A stretch of DNA of 64,000 nucleotides from Ruania albidiflava DSM 18029. GTDB taxonomy: Bacteria > Actinomycetota > Actinomycetes > Actinomycetales > Beutenbergiaceae. Position 1 is the first letter of the stretch. Each line of letters starts with the position of its first letter. The notes below the pieces were generated by a model. The model searched no databases. It saw only the letters and a program-made list of their open reading frames with translations, and was not told the origin of the DNA. This document shows positions 55,378 through 64,000 of the stretch, one piece after another. The position numbers and the translations under genes were made by a program. Location of the stretch: assembly GCF_000421225.1 (NCBI RefSeq), contig NZ_ATWL01000003.1, positions 328,951 through 392,950 on the forward strand, in the 5' to 3' direction.

Positions 55378-56522
55378 GTGCAAGTCAGCCGCTCGTTCTT
55401 GCCGTGCACCCGGGAGCCGAGCTCTTCGGCTCCGACCGGATGCTGTTGGAGAGCGTCCGGGGACTCCTCCGGCATGGCTCTCGGGTCGTCGTCGCACTAC
55501 CGGCAGCCGGACCTCTTGCCGCTCGTCTACGCGAAGCTGGTGCGGAGGTGGTCATCACCAGGATGTTCGTACTGCGGAAGCGGCTGCTTCGTCCACGCGG
55601 TTGGCTCCAACTGATTCGTGACCTCGTCGCTGGCACCGGCGCCACCGTTCGGCTGTTGCGGCGGCTTCGCCCCAATGCTGTCTACGTCTCGACGATCATT
55701 GCACCACTCTGGCCGATCTTTGCGCGACTGCGCGGCGTGCCGGTCGTGAGCCATGTGCACGAGGCAGAGTCAGGCGGTGTCCGGATGGTCAACGCCATGC
55801 TTTACGCACCGCATCTCGCATCGCGTCAAGTGCTCGTGAACAGCAGATTTAGTCGCGACACAATTCGAAGGGCGCTACCGGCAGTCGCGTCCAAGTCGCA
55901 CGTTCTGCTGAACGGCGTCGACTCGCCCGCAGACCCTGAGCCAGCGCGTGACCAGCTCAGTGGAGCAATGAGGATCCTTTATGTCGGCCGATTCTCGCCG
56001 CGGAAGGGCCCCGATCTGGTCATCCGTGCCGCAGATGAACTCCAGCGCAGCGGCTGCCCAGTGACGGTGACTCTGCTCGGGTCGGTCTTTACCGGTTACG
56101 AGTGGTTCGAGCAAGAGCTTCGCGACCTCGCGGCAGTTAGCCAGGTCCAGGTCGAATTTCTCGGGTTTCGCCCCGAGGTGTGGTCTACCCTGGCCGCATG
56201 CGACGTGCTAATCGTCCCCTCTCGTGTGGCTGAACCCTTCGGCAACACGGCTGTCGAAGGAGTACTCGCACTGCGGCCGGTGGTGGCGAGCACAGCTGGC
56301 GGGCTGCCCGAAGCGGTCGCCGGGTATCCAACTACGGCCTTGGTTGAGTCCGACAGTCCGCAGCAGATCGCTCTTGAGATCCGACGAATGCGTCACAACT
56401 GGGCGAAAATCGTGCCTCGGCTCTACTCGGCACGAGCCGAAGCGTTACGCCGGCATGCACCTGAGGTGTATCAGAGAGCCGTGGCTGAGGCCGTCATGGC
56501 TGTCGTGCGCCATGGAGAATAG
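55374..56522 (+). CDS. GT4-family glycosyltransferase
   Basis: This 382-residue GT-B enzyme has an N-terminal acceptor domain (PGAELFGSDRMLLESVRGLL) and HVHEAESGG. In the C-terminal donor domain are RILYVGRFSPRKGPDLVIRA and VAEPFGNTAVEGVLALRPVV, the conserved E-x7-E region. The GTG start overlaps the preceding gene's stop. Its stop codon is immediately adjacent to the stop of the convergent BY-kinase gene, with no base between. Confidence 0.9.
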   Translation: MSASQPLVLAVHPGAELFGSDRMLLESVRGLLRHGSRVVVALPAAGPLAARLREAGAEVVITRMFVLRKRLLRPRGWLQLIRDLVAGTGATVRLLRRLRPNAVYVSTIIAPLWPIFARLRGVPVVSHVHEAESGGVRMVNAMLYAPHLASRQVLVNSRFSRDTIRRALPAVASKSHVLLNGVDSPADPEPARDQLSGAMRILYVGRFSPRKGPDLVIRAADELQRSGCPVTVTLLGSVFTGYEWFEQELRDLAAVSQVQVEFLGFRPEVWSTLAACDVLIVPSRVAEPFGNTAVEGVLALRPVVASTAGGLPEAVAGYPTTALVESDSPQQIALEIRRMRHNWAKIVPRLYSARAEALRRHAPEVYQRAVAEAVMAVVRHGE

Positions 56523-57920
56523 CTATCGTCGGCGTACCGTCCGAGTACGAGTGTTGCTCGCGTGCGTCGTGTAGTACGTCGGGCGCCCGCGTGGCATCTT
56601 AACCTTGTTCAGCACGACGCCCATGATGGTTGCTCCTGCACCCTCCAGCGTGTGGATGGCCGAGCGTAGCTGAGCTCTGCGTGTTTTCGAGGCATCGACC
56701 ACGATCACGACGCCGTCAACCAGAGGTGCCAGGAGATTCGGGTCTGCCACGCTGAGCACGGGCGGGGAATCGACAAGTAGTACGTCGTGCTGCGCGGTCG
56801 CCTCGGTGAGCATCTCTGCGAAAGCGTTCGACGTCAGGATGGTAGCGGGATTCGGTGGACGTTCACCCGACAGCAGCAAGTCCGGACCGCTTTGCCGCCA
56901 GGCTGTCACCGCATCGTCCAGGGTGATCGAACTGCGCACCACGTCTGTCAGGCCCACATTCTGATCGAGGCCGAAGATCTCTCCAACTCTCGGCCGGCGT
57001 AGGTCTGCGTCCACAAGGAGCGCATCTTCGCCGAGCTCGGCCAAAGTGACGGCGAGGTTGGCTGCGAACGTCGACTTGCCCTCAGCAGGTGATGTGGAAG
57101 TAACTAGGAGCCGCCTCGCTGCACCGTCGACGTTCGCGAAGCTGAGAGCTGATTGGACCCGGCGAAAGTCCTCAGCAATATGACTGTGCGGATCACGTGC
57201 GGCAACTAGACCGATGTCCGCACGCCGAGGTCCGCGCGTGATCGTGCCGAGCAAGGGCGCATCGGTCACGAGAGCCAATGAAGCCTCATTGCGCACGCGG
57301 GTGTCTGCAAGAGTCACCGCAAACGCGGCGAGAAGGCCCACCATCAGGCCCAGTGCCGTCGAAAGCGCCGCATCGCGTGGTTTGTTGGGTAATGCCTGGT
57401 ATTGAGGGACTGTCCCTTCGTCGATCACCGTGGCGTTGATGCTCGGTGCGCCATCAGCTCTAGTCGGACCAATATCGTGCACAACCTCGGTGAGCTGGTG
57501 CGAGACGGAGTTTGCGATATCCGCTGCCAGGTGAGCGCTTCTGGATGTGGCCTGCACATTGAGGATCGAGGTGTCCGGGGGGATGCTGATTCGAAGGCTT
57601 CGCTCAAGTTCGCGCGGCGTTACGTTCAGGTCAAGGTCGTCGATGACTAGGTTCAGCACACGCGATGATGTCGCAAGCCGGGCGAAGGACAGCATTTGCG
57701 CCTGCGTATAGGTCGAACCCTGGTTCAAGTCGTTGGCACTTGAAACCTGGTTCACAGCGAAGTATAGGGACGCTGCGGACTGATACTGCGGCGTGGTTGT
57801 CAATGTGATCGCAGTCCCCGCTGCGCCGCCAACCAGCGCGCATCCCAGGACGAGCCACCAGAGTTTACGGATGGCAGCTACCGCACTTGCGAGCGTCCAT
57901 CCTCCGCTCTCAGTCTTCAC
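56523..57920 (-). CDS. Wzz/BY-kinase (chain-length regulator and tyrosine kinase)
   Basis: This 465-residue protein joins a Wzz-like adaptor and a cytoplasmic bacterial tyrosine kinase. TM1 is at ~20-42 (LVLGCALVGGAAGTAITL), and a second helix follows the extracytoplasmic loop (ALGLMVGLLAAFAVTLAD). The kinase has Walker A STSPAEGKST, Walker A' LLVDADLRRP and Walker B VLLVDSPPV. The C-terminal tail has only two Tyr (PTYYTTH), fewer than the usual cluster. The frame opens at 57989, but the GTG at 57920 follows GAGAAGG. It would control glycan chain length and export. It is encoded opposite to the glycan operon. Confidence 0.9.
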   Translation of the reverse strand: MKTESGGWTLASAVAAIRKLWWLVLGCALVGGAAGTAITLTTTPQYQSAASLYFAVNQVSSANDLNQGSTYTQAQMLSFARLATSSRVLNLVIDDLDLNVTPRELERSLRISIPPDTSILNVQATSRSAHLAADIANSVSHQLTEVVHDIGPTRADGAPSINATVIDEGTVPQYQALPNKPRDAALSTALGLMVGLLAAFAVTLADTRVRNEASLALVTDAPLLGTITRGPRRADIGLVAARDPHSHIAEDFRRVQSALSFANVDGAARRLLVTSTSPAEGKSTFAANLAVTLAELGEDALLVDADLRRPRVGEIFGLDQNVGLTDVVRSSITLDDAVTAWRQSGPDLLLSGERPPNPATILTSNAFAEMLTEATAQHDVLLVDSPPVLSVADPNLLAPLVDGVVIVVDASKTRRAQLRSAIHTLEGAGATIMGVVLNKVKMPRGRPTYYTTHASNTRTRTVRRR

Positions 57921-58031
57921 CGGCCCACCTTCTCGGCTCTCAGCTCGTGCCCCTCGAGCGGTCTCCGAAACGATGTACCGCACGGCCACATCTTACATGG
58001 CTGAATCAGGCTCTGCGCGCAAGTACAGGGG

Positions 58032-58037
58032 TATACA
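58032..58037 (+). promoter_or_regulatory. Putative -10 for the CDP-alcohol phosphotransferase gene
   Basis: TATACA lies 62 bp before the chosen start, but a -35 is not recognisable. It supports a start downstream of 58044. Confidence 0.35.
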
Positions 58038-58098
58038 CTTGGTTGGTGTCGGCACGCTTGCCCATCAGCCCCCTGGTCGTGCCGAGAATGGGGTAGCT

Positions 58099-58842
58099 GT
58101 GGTAGCCCGATCGGTCATCGGTTCGTACCGACATCTGGCGACGGCCCAGAAGGGGCATGCCCGTGGCGCGCCGGGTTACTCCGTCTACGTGAACCGAAAG
58201 ATTGGTCGCGCGCTTGCCGCCCTCGCGCACAGTTGGGGTTGGACCCCAAATCAAGTGACTTTCGTCAGTGCCGGGCACACCGTCGCAGCTTTCGTCCTTT
58301 TGATAGTTCTCCCCGCGGTCTGGTGGAACGGGCTGCTGGTCGCGGGACTGCTGGCGTTTGGATACGCCTGGGACTCGGCTGACGGTCAACTCGCACGTCT
58401 CCGAGGCGGTGGCAGCCTTGCTGGTGAGTGGTTGGACCACTTCGTTGATGCCGGCAAGCTCGCTGCCCTGCACCTTGTGGTGCTGGTCGCACTGTGGCGA
58501 CACGGGTCAGGAGTAGGCGAGGGATGGCTCGTGGTACCGCTCTGTTACAGCGTGGTGGGAGTGACGACGTTCTTTGGCATGCTGCTGAACGACCTGCTCA
58601 AGAGCAAGAAGGGTGTGGCGTCCACACATGCACGAGGAGGTGGAACCTTCCGGAGGTCGATGGTGCTTTTGCCCACCGATTATGGAGTGCTGTGCCTCTG
58701 CTTCATACTCTGGGGCTGGACCGCAGGGTTTCTCGTCGTGTACACAGCGCTGGCCATTGCGAATGGTCTATTCCTTGGTCTGGCTGCTGTGAAGTGGTTT
58801 GGAGAGGTTCGTGACCTCGACCGGACCGAGTCTCAGCCATGA
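58099..58842 (+). CDS. CDP-alcohol phosphotransferase family membrane protein
   Basis: This 247-residue protein has the complete signature D-x2-DG-x2-AR-x8-G-x3-D-x3-D (from DSADGQLAR to DHFVDAGK). Hydrophobic segments before and after it fit a six-helix membrane enzyme. The family joins a CDP-activated alcohol to another alcohol to make phosphodiesters, for example phospholipid head groups. The start is uncertain: the frame opens at 57793, and the GTG at 58099 is preferred because it lies after the TATACA and has a GGGG stretch 5 nt away. Its closeness to a TagD-like gene suggests it could use CDP-glycerol, which is inference. Confidence 0.82.
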   Translation: MVARSVIGSYRHLATAQKGHARGAPGYSVYVNRKIGRALAALAHSWGWTPNQVTFVSAGHTVAAFVLLIVLPAVWWNGLLVAGLLAFGYAWDSADGQLARLRGGGSLAGEWLDHFVDAGKLAALHLVVLVALWRHGSGVGEGWLVVPLCYSVVGVTTFFGMLLNDLLKSKKGVASTHARGGGTFRRSMVLLPTDYGVLCLCFILWGWTAGFLVVYTALAIANGLFLGLAAVKWFGEVRDLDRTESQP

Positions 58843-58954
58843 CTGCGTTCGCATCGGTTGGGGTCATCCCTGTGAACGGCTCTGGCGACGTGATGGCGAC
58901 GTGCGGCGAAGAGAGCCTGGGCGACGTGCCGCTTAGCAACTGCCGGCTGGGGTC

Positions 58955-59593
58955 ATGGCCATGAGGGCGCTACGAGGCGGAGTCCTGGTGTTGTGCGAAG
59001 CGAATGTGTGCCGCTCAGTCCTAGCCGAGTACGTAATCAGGAGCACCTTCGCAAGCCATCCTCTTCTCGAGTCCATGCCAGTGAAGTCCGCGGGCGTGCG
59101 AGCAAGGGAAGGGCTCCGCGCGTGCACGCTAGTTAGTCGAGCACATGCGGACCGCCAATGGCGGCGTTGGGCGGATGCCCACCGTGCGCACGCTGTGCAG
59201 GTCGAAGAGATCGCGGAGGCAAATCTTGTACTGACGGCGGCTCGAGATGTTCGTAGCGAAGCGGTGGCCCTCGTGCCGAGCTCTCGTCGTCGGATCTTCA
59301 CACTGCCGGAGGCGCTGTGGCTAGGTTCAGGCGTACAACTTCGCCCCCATGGCGATGGATTCGCGGCCATCGACGCGTTGGTCTCCGAGCTCGATGGTCA
59401 GCGCGGCTTGTGGCCCATGAACGCAGGCGCCGGGCGTCGACCGTTTCGACGCCGCAACGTCAATCCGCTCGATATTCCCGACGGCCACAACGCCTGGAGG
59501 TCGGTACACAAGAGGACGATCCATGCCGTTGAGCAGAGCGCACAGCAATTGGCTGCTCTTGTGGTCGCTAGCGTCGACGAAACAAAGCGGTAG
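58955..59593 (+). CDS. Low-molecular-weight protein tyrosine phosphatase-like
   Basis: This 212-residue protein begins VLVLCEANVCRSVLAEYVI, the C-x5-R phosphatase loop with the N-x-C-R-S core. NLVLTAARDVRSEAV lies mid-protein, and DIPDGHN near the C-terminus may carry the general acid Asp. LMW phosphatases (Wzb, Ptp) dephosphorylate BY-kinases and so reset polymer control. It is longer and more divergent than usual (~150-190 residues), so activity is probable but not certain. ATGs at 58955 and 58961 are both open; no strong ribosome site is seen. Confidence 0.72.
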   Translation: MAMRALRGGVLVLCEANVCRSVLAEYVIRSTFASHPLLESMPVKSAGVRAREGLRACTLVSRAHADRQWRRWADAHRAHAVQVEEIAEANLVLTAARDVRSEAVALVPSSRRRIFTLPEALWLGSGVQLRPHGDGFAAIDALVSELDGQRGLWPMNAGAGRRPFRRRNVNPLDIPDGHNAWRSVHKRTIHAVEQSAQQLAALVVASVDETKR

Positions 59594-59654
59594 CGCTATA
59601 CTTCACCCAGTGCTCCGCAGTTCTATGGTCTGCGGACGAGGACTTGGACAATCC

Positions 59655-60329
59655 GTGAAAGTTGTCAATGGTGAACGGCGAGTAATCCGTTCGATGCCGC
59701 CGCTGTGCGCTGTTGCATTCGCGGTGATCGCGCTCGCTGGCTGCTCATCATCGAGTTCCGATGAGCCGACGACATCCCAGCCGACTGCGACCTCGACGCC
59801 ATCACCTACGTCTACGGGTCCCATGCCTTCGCCGTCGACCTCCTCGCCGTCGACTCCTTCGCCCAGTGCGACGATCATCCTGCCGCCAGACGTGGATCCG
59901 GATGCCACTGATGGGCCAGTGACGCCCGCGCCGGTTCCTAGCGAGTCAGCAGATCTTGGCGAGCCGATCGAGTTCGGTACTGGTATCGAGATCGACGTTT
60001 CCCGAGTGAAGGCATTCGAGGTCACCGCGCAGACTCCGGGGGAGACCTCGGGAGAAGCGGTCGCCGTGACGATCATGGCTAAGAACGGATCCACCGAAGA
60101 CCAGAGTCTCGACTCCGCTGTTGTCACCTTGGTAGCGGGTGACGGCACACTTGGCATCGGCACTACTGCTGGAGAACCGGAACCGTTCGCCGGTTCCATC
60201 GGTCCCGGTGAGAGCGCCGAGGCTCGCTATGTATTCATGCTCGACGACGCGGCAGGTCGCCAGGTCGAGGTCACCATCAACTACGCGGCGGGCGAACCAG
60301 TCGCGATCTTCTCCGGAAAGGTCTCTTGA
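59655..60329 (+). CDS. Putative secreted lipoprotein
   Basis: This 224-residue product has a lipoprotein signal: a basic N-terminus, a hydrophobic run and the lipobox LAGC with Cys at residue 30 from the GTG at 59655 (residue 17 from the ATG at 59694). The Ser/Thr/Pro-rich stretch after the Cys would span the wall. The C-terminal ~130 residues are beta-rich (IEIDVSRVKAFEVTAQTPGE, then GPGESAEARYVFML) and resemble DUF4352-like extracellular domains. The function is not known. The neighbouring giant surface gene starts 2 bp later, so the two are probably an operon. Confidence 0.7.
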   Translation: MKVVNGERRVIRSMPPLCAVAFAVIALAGCSSSSSDEPTTSQPTATSTPSPTSTGPMPSPSTSSPSTPSPSATIILPPDVDPDATDGPVTPAPVPSESADLGEPIEFGTGIEIDVSRVKAFEVTAQTPGETSGEAVAVTIMAKNGSTEDQSLDSAVVTLVAGDGTLGIGTTAGEPEPFAGSIGPGESAEARYVFMLDDAAGRQVEVTINYAAGEPVAIFSGKVS

Positions 60330-60330
60330 T

Positions 60331-63300
60331 ATGGCACTCTCCACGCGCCGCGTACGCCCCGGTGGCCGCACTCTCCTCAGCGCGACCACGGTTGCCGCGA
60401 TGGTGCTATTCGGCTTGGTCGCCATTGTTTCTCCAACCCAGGCGGCTGTCCTGGAGAGCAAGGCGCCCTTCTTGCAGCGCACCGACGAAGTCGTTACTGC
60501 TGATCCGCTGCCTACGGTGCAGATTGAGGACGGTTACGTCTGGGCGCAAACAACGATTGGAACGACTGTCTACGCCGCTGGCGGATTCTCAAACGCACGT
60601 GCGCCACTAGCATCACCTGGCACGAATCTGACACCGCGCAGTAACATACTGGCTTTCGACATCACTAACGGCGACCTGTTGCCGTTTGCGCCAGAAGTCA
60701 ATGGCGTGATTCGAGCGATCGCGCCGTCGCCAGACGGGACACGTCTCTACATCGGAGGCACCTTTAACCGGGTCAACGGAGAGAGTCGCTGGAACTTTGC
60801 GGCACTTGATGCGAGTACTGGAGAACTGATCCCAGGTTTCGCGCCGGCGATTGGCGGAACTGGAGTCTACGGGCTAGCGGTGACGGCAAACACCATTTAC
60901 ATGGGCGGCCTGTTTACTCAGGTCAACGGCGTTGCCCGGAAGAACCTCGCTGCAGTCGATGCTTCGAACGGAGCTCTGCGCCCCTGGGCTCCTACCACTG
61001 ACCTGCAGATCGACGCGCTCGTGATCGAGCCAGGTGCTGCGCACATCGTCGCAGGCGGGCGATTCTCTCAGGTCAACGGAGTGACGCAGCGTGGCTTGGT
61101 AGCGCTCGAGCCCACCAGTGGTGGAATCGACACCGGATGGGCTGCTCCCTACACGGTCAAGAACGGGGCGCCGTCAGGAAAAGCTGGAATCTTCGGTCTC
61201 GGAACTGACGCGGGAGGAATCTACGGTACCGGGTGGGTGTTTGCGGACGTGAACACGGGAAACCTCGAGGGAGTGTTCGCGGCGGACGCGGGCACCGGTG
61301 ACATCCGCTGGGTGGTCGATTGCCACGGTGATCACTATGGCGTGTACTCCACCGGTTCGGTTGTGTACGCGACGAGTCACGCGCACGCTTGCGAGACAGG
61401 AAATCTGTGGCCGGAGCAGAGCCCGCGAACCTACCGCTACGCCGAGGCGTTCACAACCACGGCCGAAGGAACGCTGACCCGCAGCATGGGTGTGAGCAAC
61501 ATCTATGCGGACTGGTCCGGTACGCCGTCGCCGTCAGCCTACGCGTGGTATCCCGACTTCACGGTTGGTCGGACCTCCGGACTGGGGCAGGCTGGACTGT
61601 CCATCACTGGTGCAGGTGACTTCATCTCCATAGCTGGCGAGTTCACCAGCGTGAACAACCTGCGCTATGAGGGAATCGTACGTTTTTCCACCAAGCCATC
61701 CGGCGGAGCGAACCAGCGACCACAGTTGTCGAGCTCCGAATGGGGGGCGCCGACGGCCACCGGAGCCGCCGCAGGACAAGTGCAAGTCACTATCAAGACG
61801 AATTGGGACCGCGATGATCGCGACCTGACATATGAGCTGCTGCGCGACGGAGGATCGACCCCTGTGGCATCACAGGTCTTTCCTTCTGGATGGTGGACGA
61901 CAGGGTCCGCTGTTCTCACCGACAGCGGCTTGTCTCCCGGCAGCTCGCACACATACAGGGTCCGCGCGGTCGATGCAGACGGCAATTCGGTCACGAGCCA
62001 AGCGGTGACCGCTACTGCAGGATCAGCGACGTCTTCAGACTACGCCGACATGGTCCTCGCGGACGGAGCCGAGATCTACTACCCGCTCGGTTCGATCGAC
62101 AGCAACTGGGCGGGCACTAACCCACCCACCATCGGATCGGTCAGCACCGTCACACCAGGAGCGGTCGGAGGTGCCACAGGTCAGAGCGCATCCACGTTCA
62201 GCGGGAGTTCCTCCAGCATCGTGACCACTTCGCAGGCGATGCCGGGCAACACTGACTTCACAGTGGAACTGTGGTTCAAGACAAGTACGAACAGAGGTGG
62301 GAAGCTGATTGGATTCGGAAATTCCCGCAGCGGCTCGTCTTCGAATTACGACCGGCATGTGTATATGCGTAACGACGGTCGCCTCATGTTCGGGGTATAC
62401 CCGAACCAGACCAAGACGGTGACCTCCTCCAGTGCGTACAACGATGGTGAGTGGCACCATGTCGTTGCCACGCAGAGCTGGCAAGGAATCAGACTCTATG
62501 TCGACGGCGCGCTGGCCGGGCAGGATCCAACCGCCGGATCTGGAGATATCTACAACGGTTACTGGCGCATAGGCGGAGACACCATCAGCGGCTGGCCGAA
62601 CTCACCGTCATCGACATACTTCGCGGGCGACATCGACGAGGTCGCGGTGTATTCGGGTGCGCTCACCGCTGAGGATGTCGCGACGCACTATGCGACGGGA
62701 CTGGAGCTGACTGCACCTGCAGCGGAGTTCACGGTCGAGACAGACAACCTCGAGATCAACGTCGACGGAACGGCCTCAACGGCCGACACTGGTGCCACAG
62801 TTCAGGGTTACTCATGGGACTTCGGTGATGGGACACCTGCGGAAAGTGGTCCGACAGCCACCCATACATATGAAACCGCCGGTACCTACACCGTCGCGCT
62901 GACAGTCATTGACAGTCGCGGACTCACGGGAACGTCGGTCCAGCAGGTGACTGTAGAGGCCGCTAACGTCTTGCCCACGGCGAGCCTGGAGACCCAGGTG
63001 GATGGTCTTACGGTGAACGTGGACGGAACAAGTTCCACCGACATCGACGGTGAGATCGTGGAGTACGACTGGGACTGGGGTGATGGCAGCCAGCCAGGAA
63101 CCGGAGAGACGGCCACCCATACCTATGCGACCGATGGTGAGTACACCATCTCACTAGTTGTGACTGATGATCGAGGGGCGACCGACACTGTCTCTCAATC
63201 CGTCACGGTGGAGCACGCTGCCCCCGAAGCTGCCTTCTCACTGACATCAGACCGTCTCGATGTCTTCGTTGACGCGACGATATCGAGCGCCACCGACGGG

Positions 63301-64000
63301 GCGAGCCTGGACTACAGCTGGGACTGGGGTGATGGCAGCGGGGACGATGCTGGAGTCACGGCCTCCCACAGCTATGCCTCTCCGGGCGATTACACGATAA
63401 CTCTTACTGTTACGGACAGTCTCGGTGCTACTGACCACATGTCGCAGACAGTGCACGTGGAGAACATAGCCCTGGCTGCTTCTGATGGTTTTGGTCGTTC
63501 GGTGCCGAGCGGGTGGGGTTCTGCTGATGTTGGTGGGATGTGGACCGTTAGTGGTGGTCCTGCCTCGGCGGCGTCGGTGGCTGATGGTGAAGGGCATCTT
63601 GAGTTGGCGCCGGCTGCGGCGAGAAATGTGACTCTGGGGTCTTTGTCGTTGCAGGATGTGAGTGCGCAGGCTGATTTCTCAATCGATGTCGGGCCTGAGG
63701 ACGGTGCGTCCTATGTGGGTATGCGGGCGCGGGTCGATGGGTCCGATGCGTACATGGTGCTGGCGTGGTTGCGTGGTAATGGCGATGTGTGGTTGGTCTT
63801 GCAGCGTGGCGGTGCGGTGCTTCAGACGACGCCTCTGTCGGGAGTGTCGTGGGAGGCTGGCGACAGCTTCACTCTGCAGACGCAGGTGACGGGTGAATCG
63901 TCCACGACGATTTCCGCGAAGCTTTGGAAGGCGGGTAGCCAGGAACCGGCTTCGTGGCAGTCCGAGGTAGAGGATTCTGCTGGCTTGCCGGCCGGAGGGG
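60331..64000 (+). CDS. Giant secreted multidomain surface protein, partial
   Basis: The frame is open for at least 1223 residues and runs off the window. A signal peptide (~1-39, ending TQAAV) leads the protein. Residues ~45-450 hold delta-60-like beta-propeller repeats (LYIGGTFNRVNGESR; IYMGGLFTQVNGVAR; IVAGGRFSQVNGVTQ). A fibronectin-like domain (~455-565) and a LamG-type lectin domain (~571-790; DFTVELWFKTS, NDGEWHHVVATQ) follow. Three PKD domains (~800-1045) each carry WDxGDG. The last visible region (from ~63475) is a DxFGRS...GWGSADVGG-type domain with markedly T-richer third positions. It is likely a cell-surface or secreted adhesin-like protein. The ligand is unknown. Confidence 0.85.
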   Translation, partial: MALSTRRVRPGGRTLLSATTVAAMVLFGLVAIVSPTQAAVLESKAPFLQRTDEVVTADPLPTVQIEDGYVWAQTTIGTTVYAAGGFSNARAPLASPGTNLTPRSNILAFDITNGDLLPFAPEVNGVIRAIAPSPDGTRLYIGGTFNRVNGESRWNFAALDASTGELIPGFAPAIGGTGVYGLAVTANTIYMGGLFTQVNGVARKNLAAVDASNGALRPWAPTTDLQIDALVIEPGAAHIVAGGRFSQVNGVTQRGLVALEPTSGGIDTGWAAPYTVKNGAPSGKAGIFGLGTDAGGIYGTGWVFADVNTGNLEGVFAADAGTGDIRWVVDCHGDHYGVYSTGSVVYATSHAHACETGNLWPEQSPRTYRYAEAFTTTAEGTLTRSMGVSNIYADWSGTPSPSAYAWYPDFTVGRTSGLGQAGLSITGAGDFISIAGEFTSVNNLRYEGIVRFSTKPSGGANQRPQLSSSEWGAPTATGAAAGQVQVTIKTNWDRDDRDLTYELLRDGGSTPVASQVFPSGWWTTGSAVLTDSGLSPGSSHTYRVRAVDADGNSVTSQAVTATAGSATSSDYADMVLADGAEIYYPLGSIDSNWAGTNPPTIGSVSTVTPGAVGGATGQSASTFSGSSSSIVTTSQAMPGNTDFTVELWFKTSTNRGGKLIGFGNSRSGSSSNYDRHVYMRNDGRLMFGVYPNQTKTVTSSSAYNDGEWHHVVATQSWQGIRLYVDGALAGQDPTAGSGDIYNGYWRIGGDTISGWPNSPSSTYFAGDIDEVAVYSGALTAEDVATHYATGLELTAPAAEFTVETDNLEINVDGTASTADTGATVQGYSWDFGDGTPAESGPTATHTYETAGTYTVALTVIDSRGLTGTSVQQVTVEAANVLPTASLETQVDGLTVNVDGTSSTDIDGEIVEYDWDWGDGSQPGTGETATHTYATDGEYTISLVVTDDRGATDTVSQSVTVEHAAPEAAFSLTSDRLDVFVDATISSATDGASLDYSWDWGDGSGDDAGVTASHSYASPGDYTITLTVTDSLGATDHMSQTVHVENIALAASDGFGRSVPSGWGSADVGGMWTVSGGPASAASVADGEGHLELAPAAARNVTLGSLSLQDVSAQADFSIDVGPEDGASYVGMRARVDGSDAYMVLAWLRGNGDVWLVLQRGGAVLQTTPLSGVSWEAGDSFTLQTQVTGESSTTISAKLWKAGSQEPASWQSEVEDSAGLPAGG

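Noticed and set aside
57793..58098. Long upstream start for the CDP-alcohol phosphotransferase
   Set aside because: It would overlap the kinase coding region on the other strand and add ~100 unstructured residues before the first family feature.
61389..63889. Short frames inside the giant surface protein
   Set aside because: The main frame is continuous with clear LamG and PKD motifs, and the short frames are shadows.

Overview
The window is 64 kb of high-GC chromosome from an actinobacterium. A Micrococcales member is my best guess. Supporting signs are TTG starts on rpoB, rpoC and secY, a short adenylate kinase without a LID insert, a one-zinc (type Z) S14, the very long Ala/Ser/Glu-rich extension of SecE, and the gene order secE-nusG-rplKA-rplJL-rpoBC / rpsLG-fusA-tuf / S10-spc-alpha. 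No rRNA, insertion sequence, integrase or CRISPR array was seen.

Layout. (1) 1-1253: a sensor histidine kinase on the minus strand, cut by the window edge. (2) 1371-13480: tRNA-Trp, secE, nusG, rplK, rplA, an L10-type attenuator leader, rplJ, rplL, rpoB and rpoC, with good promoters and stem-loop terminators. (3) 13662-16508: a small insert with a P-loop NTPase and, on the minus strand, a translationally coupled YdjC-like deacetylase and GPH-family sugar transporter. (4) 16653-21354: the str operon (rpsL, rpsG, fusA, tuf). (5) 21930-34450: the S10 and spc ribosomal protein genes through secY, adk and map. (6) 34646-39513: two paralogous ~800-residue MalT-like LuxR-family ATPases placed between map and infA. 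(7) 39705-42932: infA, rpmJ, rpsM, rpsK, rpoA, rplQ; rpsD and truA are not present here. (8) 43005-44317: an alpha/beta hydrolase and a HEPN-like protein. (9) 44642-64000: an exopolysaccharide or cell-wall glycopolymer locus with lower GC and more varied codon use.

The glycopolymer locus encodes an initiating sugar-phosphate transferase, a TagD-like cytidylyltransferase, a polysaccharide pyruvyl transferase, a Wzx flippase, three glycosyltransferases and a complete dTDP-L-rhamnose pathway (RmlA, RmlB and an RmlC-RmlD fusion). A Wzz/BY-kinase faces the cluster. Beyond it are a CDP-alcohol phosphotransferase, a low-molecular-weight tyrosine phosphatase, a lipoprotein and a giant secreted delta-60/LamG/PKD protein that runs off the end. 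I see no Wzy polymerase.

The most striking non-coding signal is an array of about eleven TCACC-type units with a period close to 11 bp (44642-44769), just upstream of the glycopolymer genes. It resembles an extended PHO box, the binding site of PhoP/OmpR-type response regulators. Because the operon contains a TagD-like gene, phosphate control of an anionic polymer is a concrete, testable hypothesis. A second signal is a sequence block shared almost exactly by the rpsL and rpsJ leaders.
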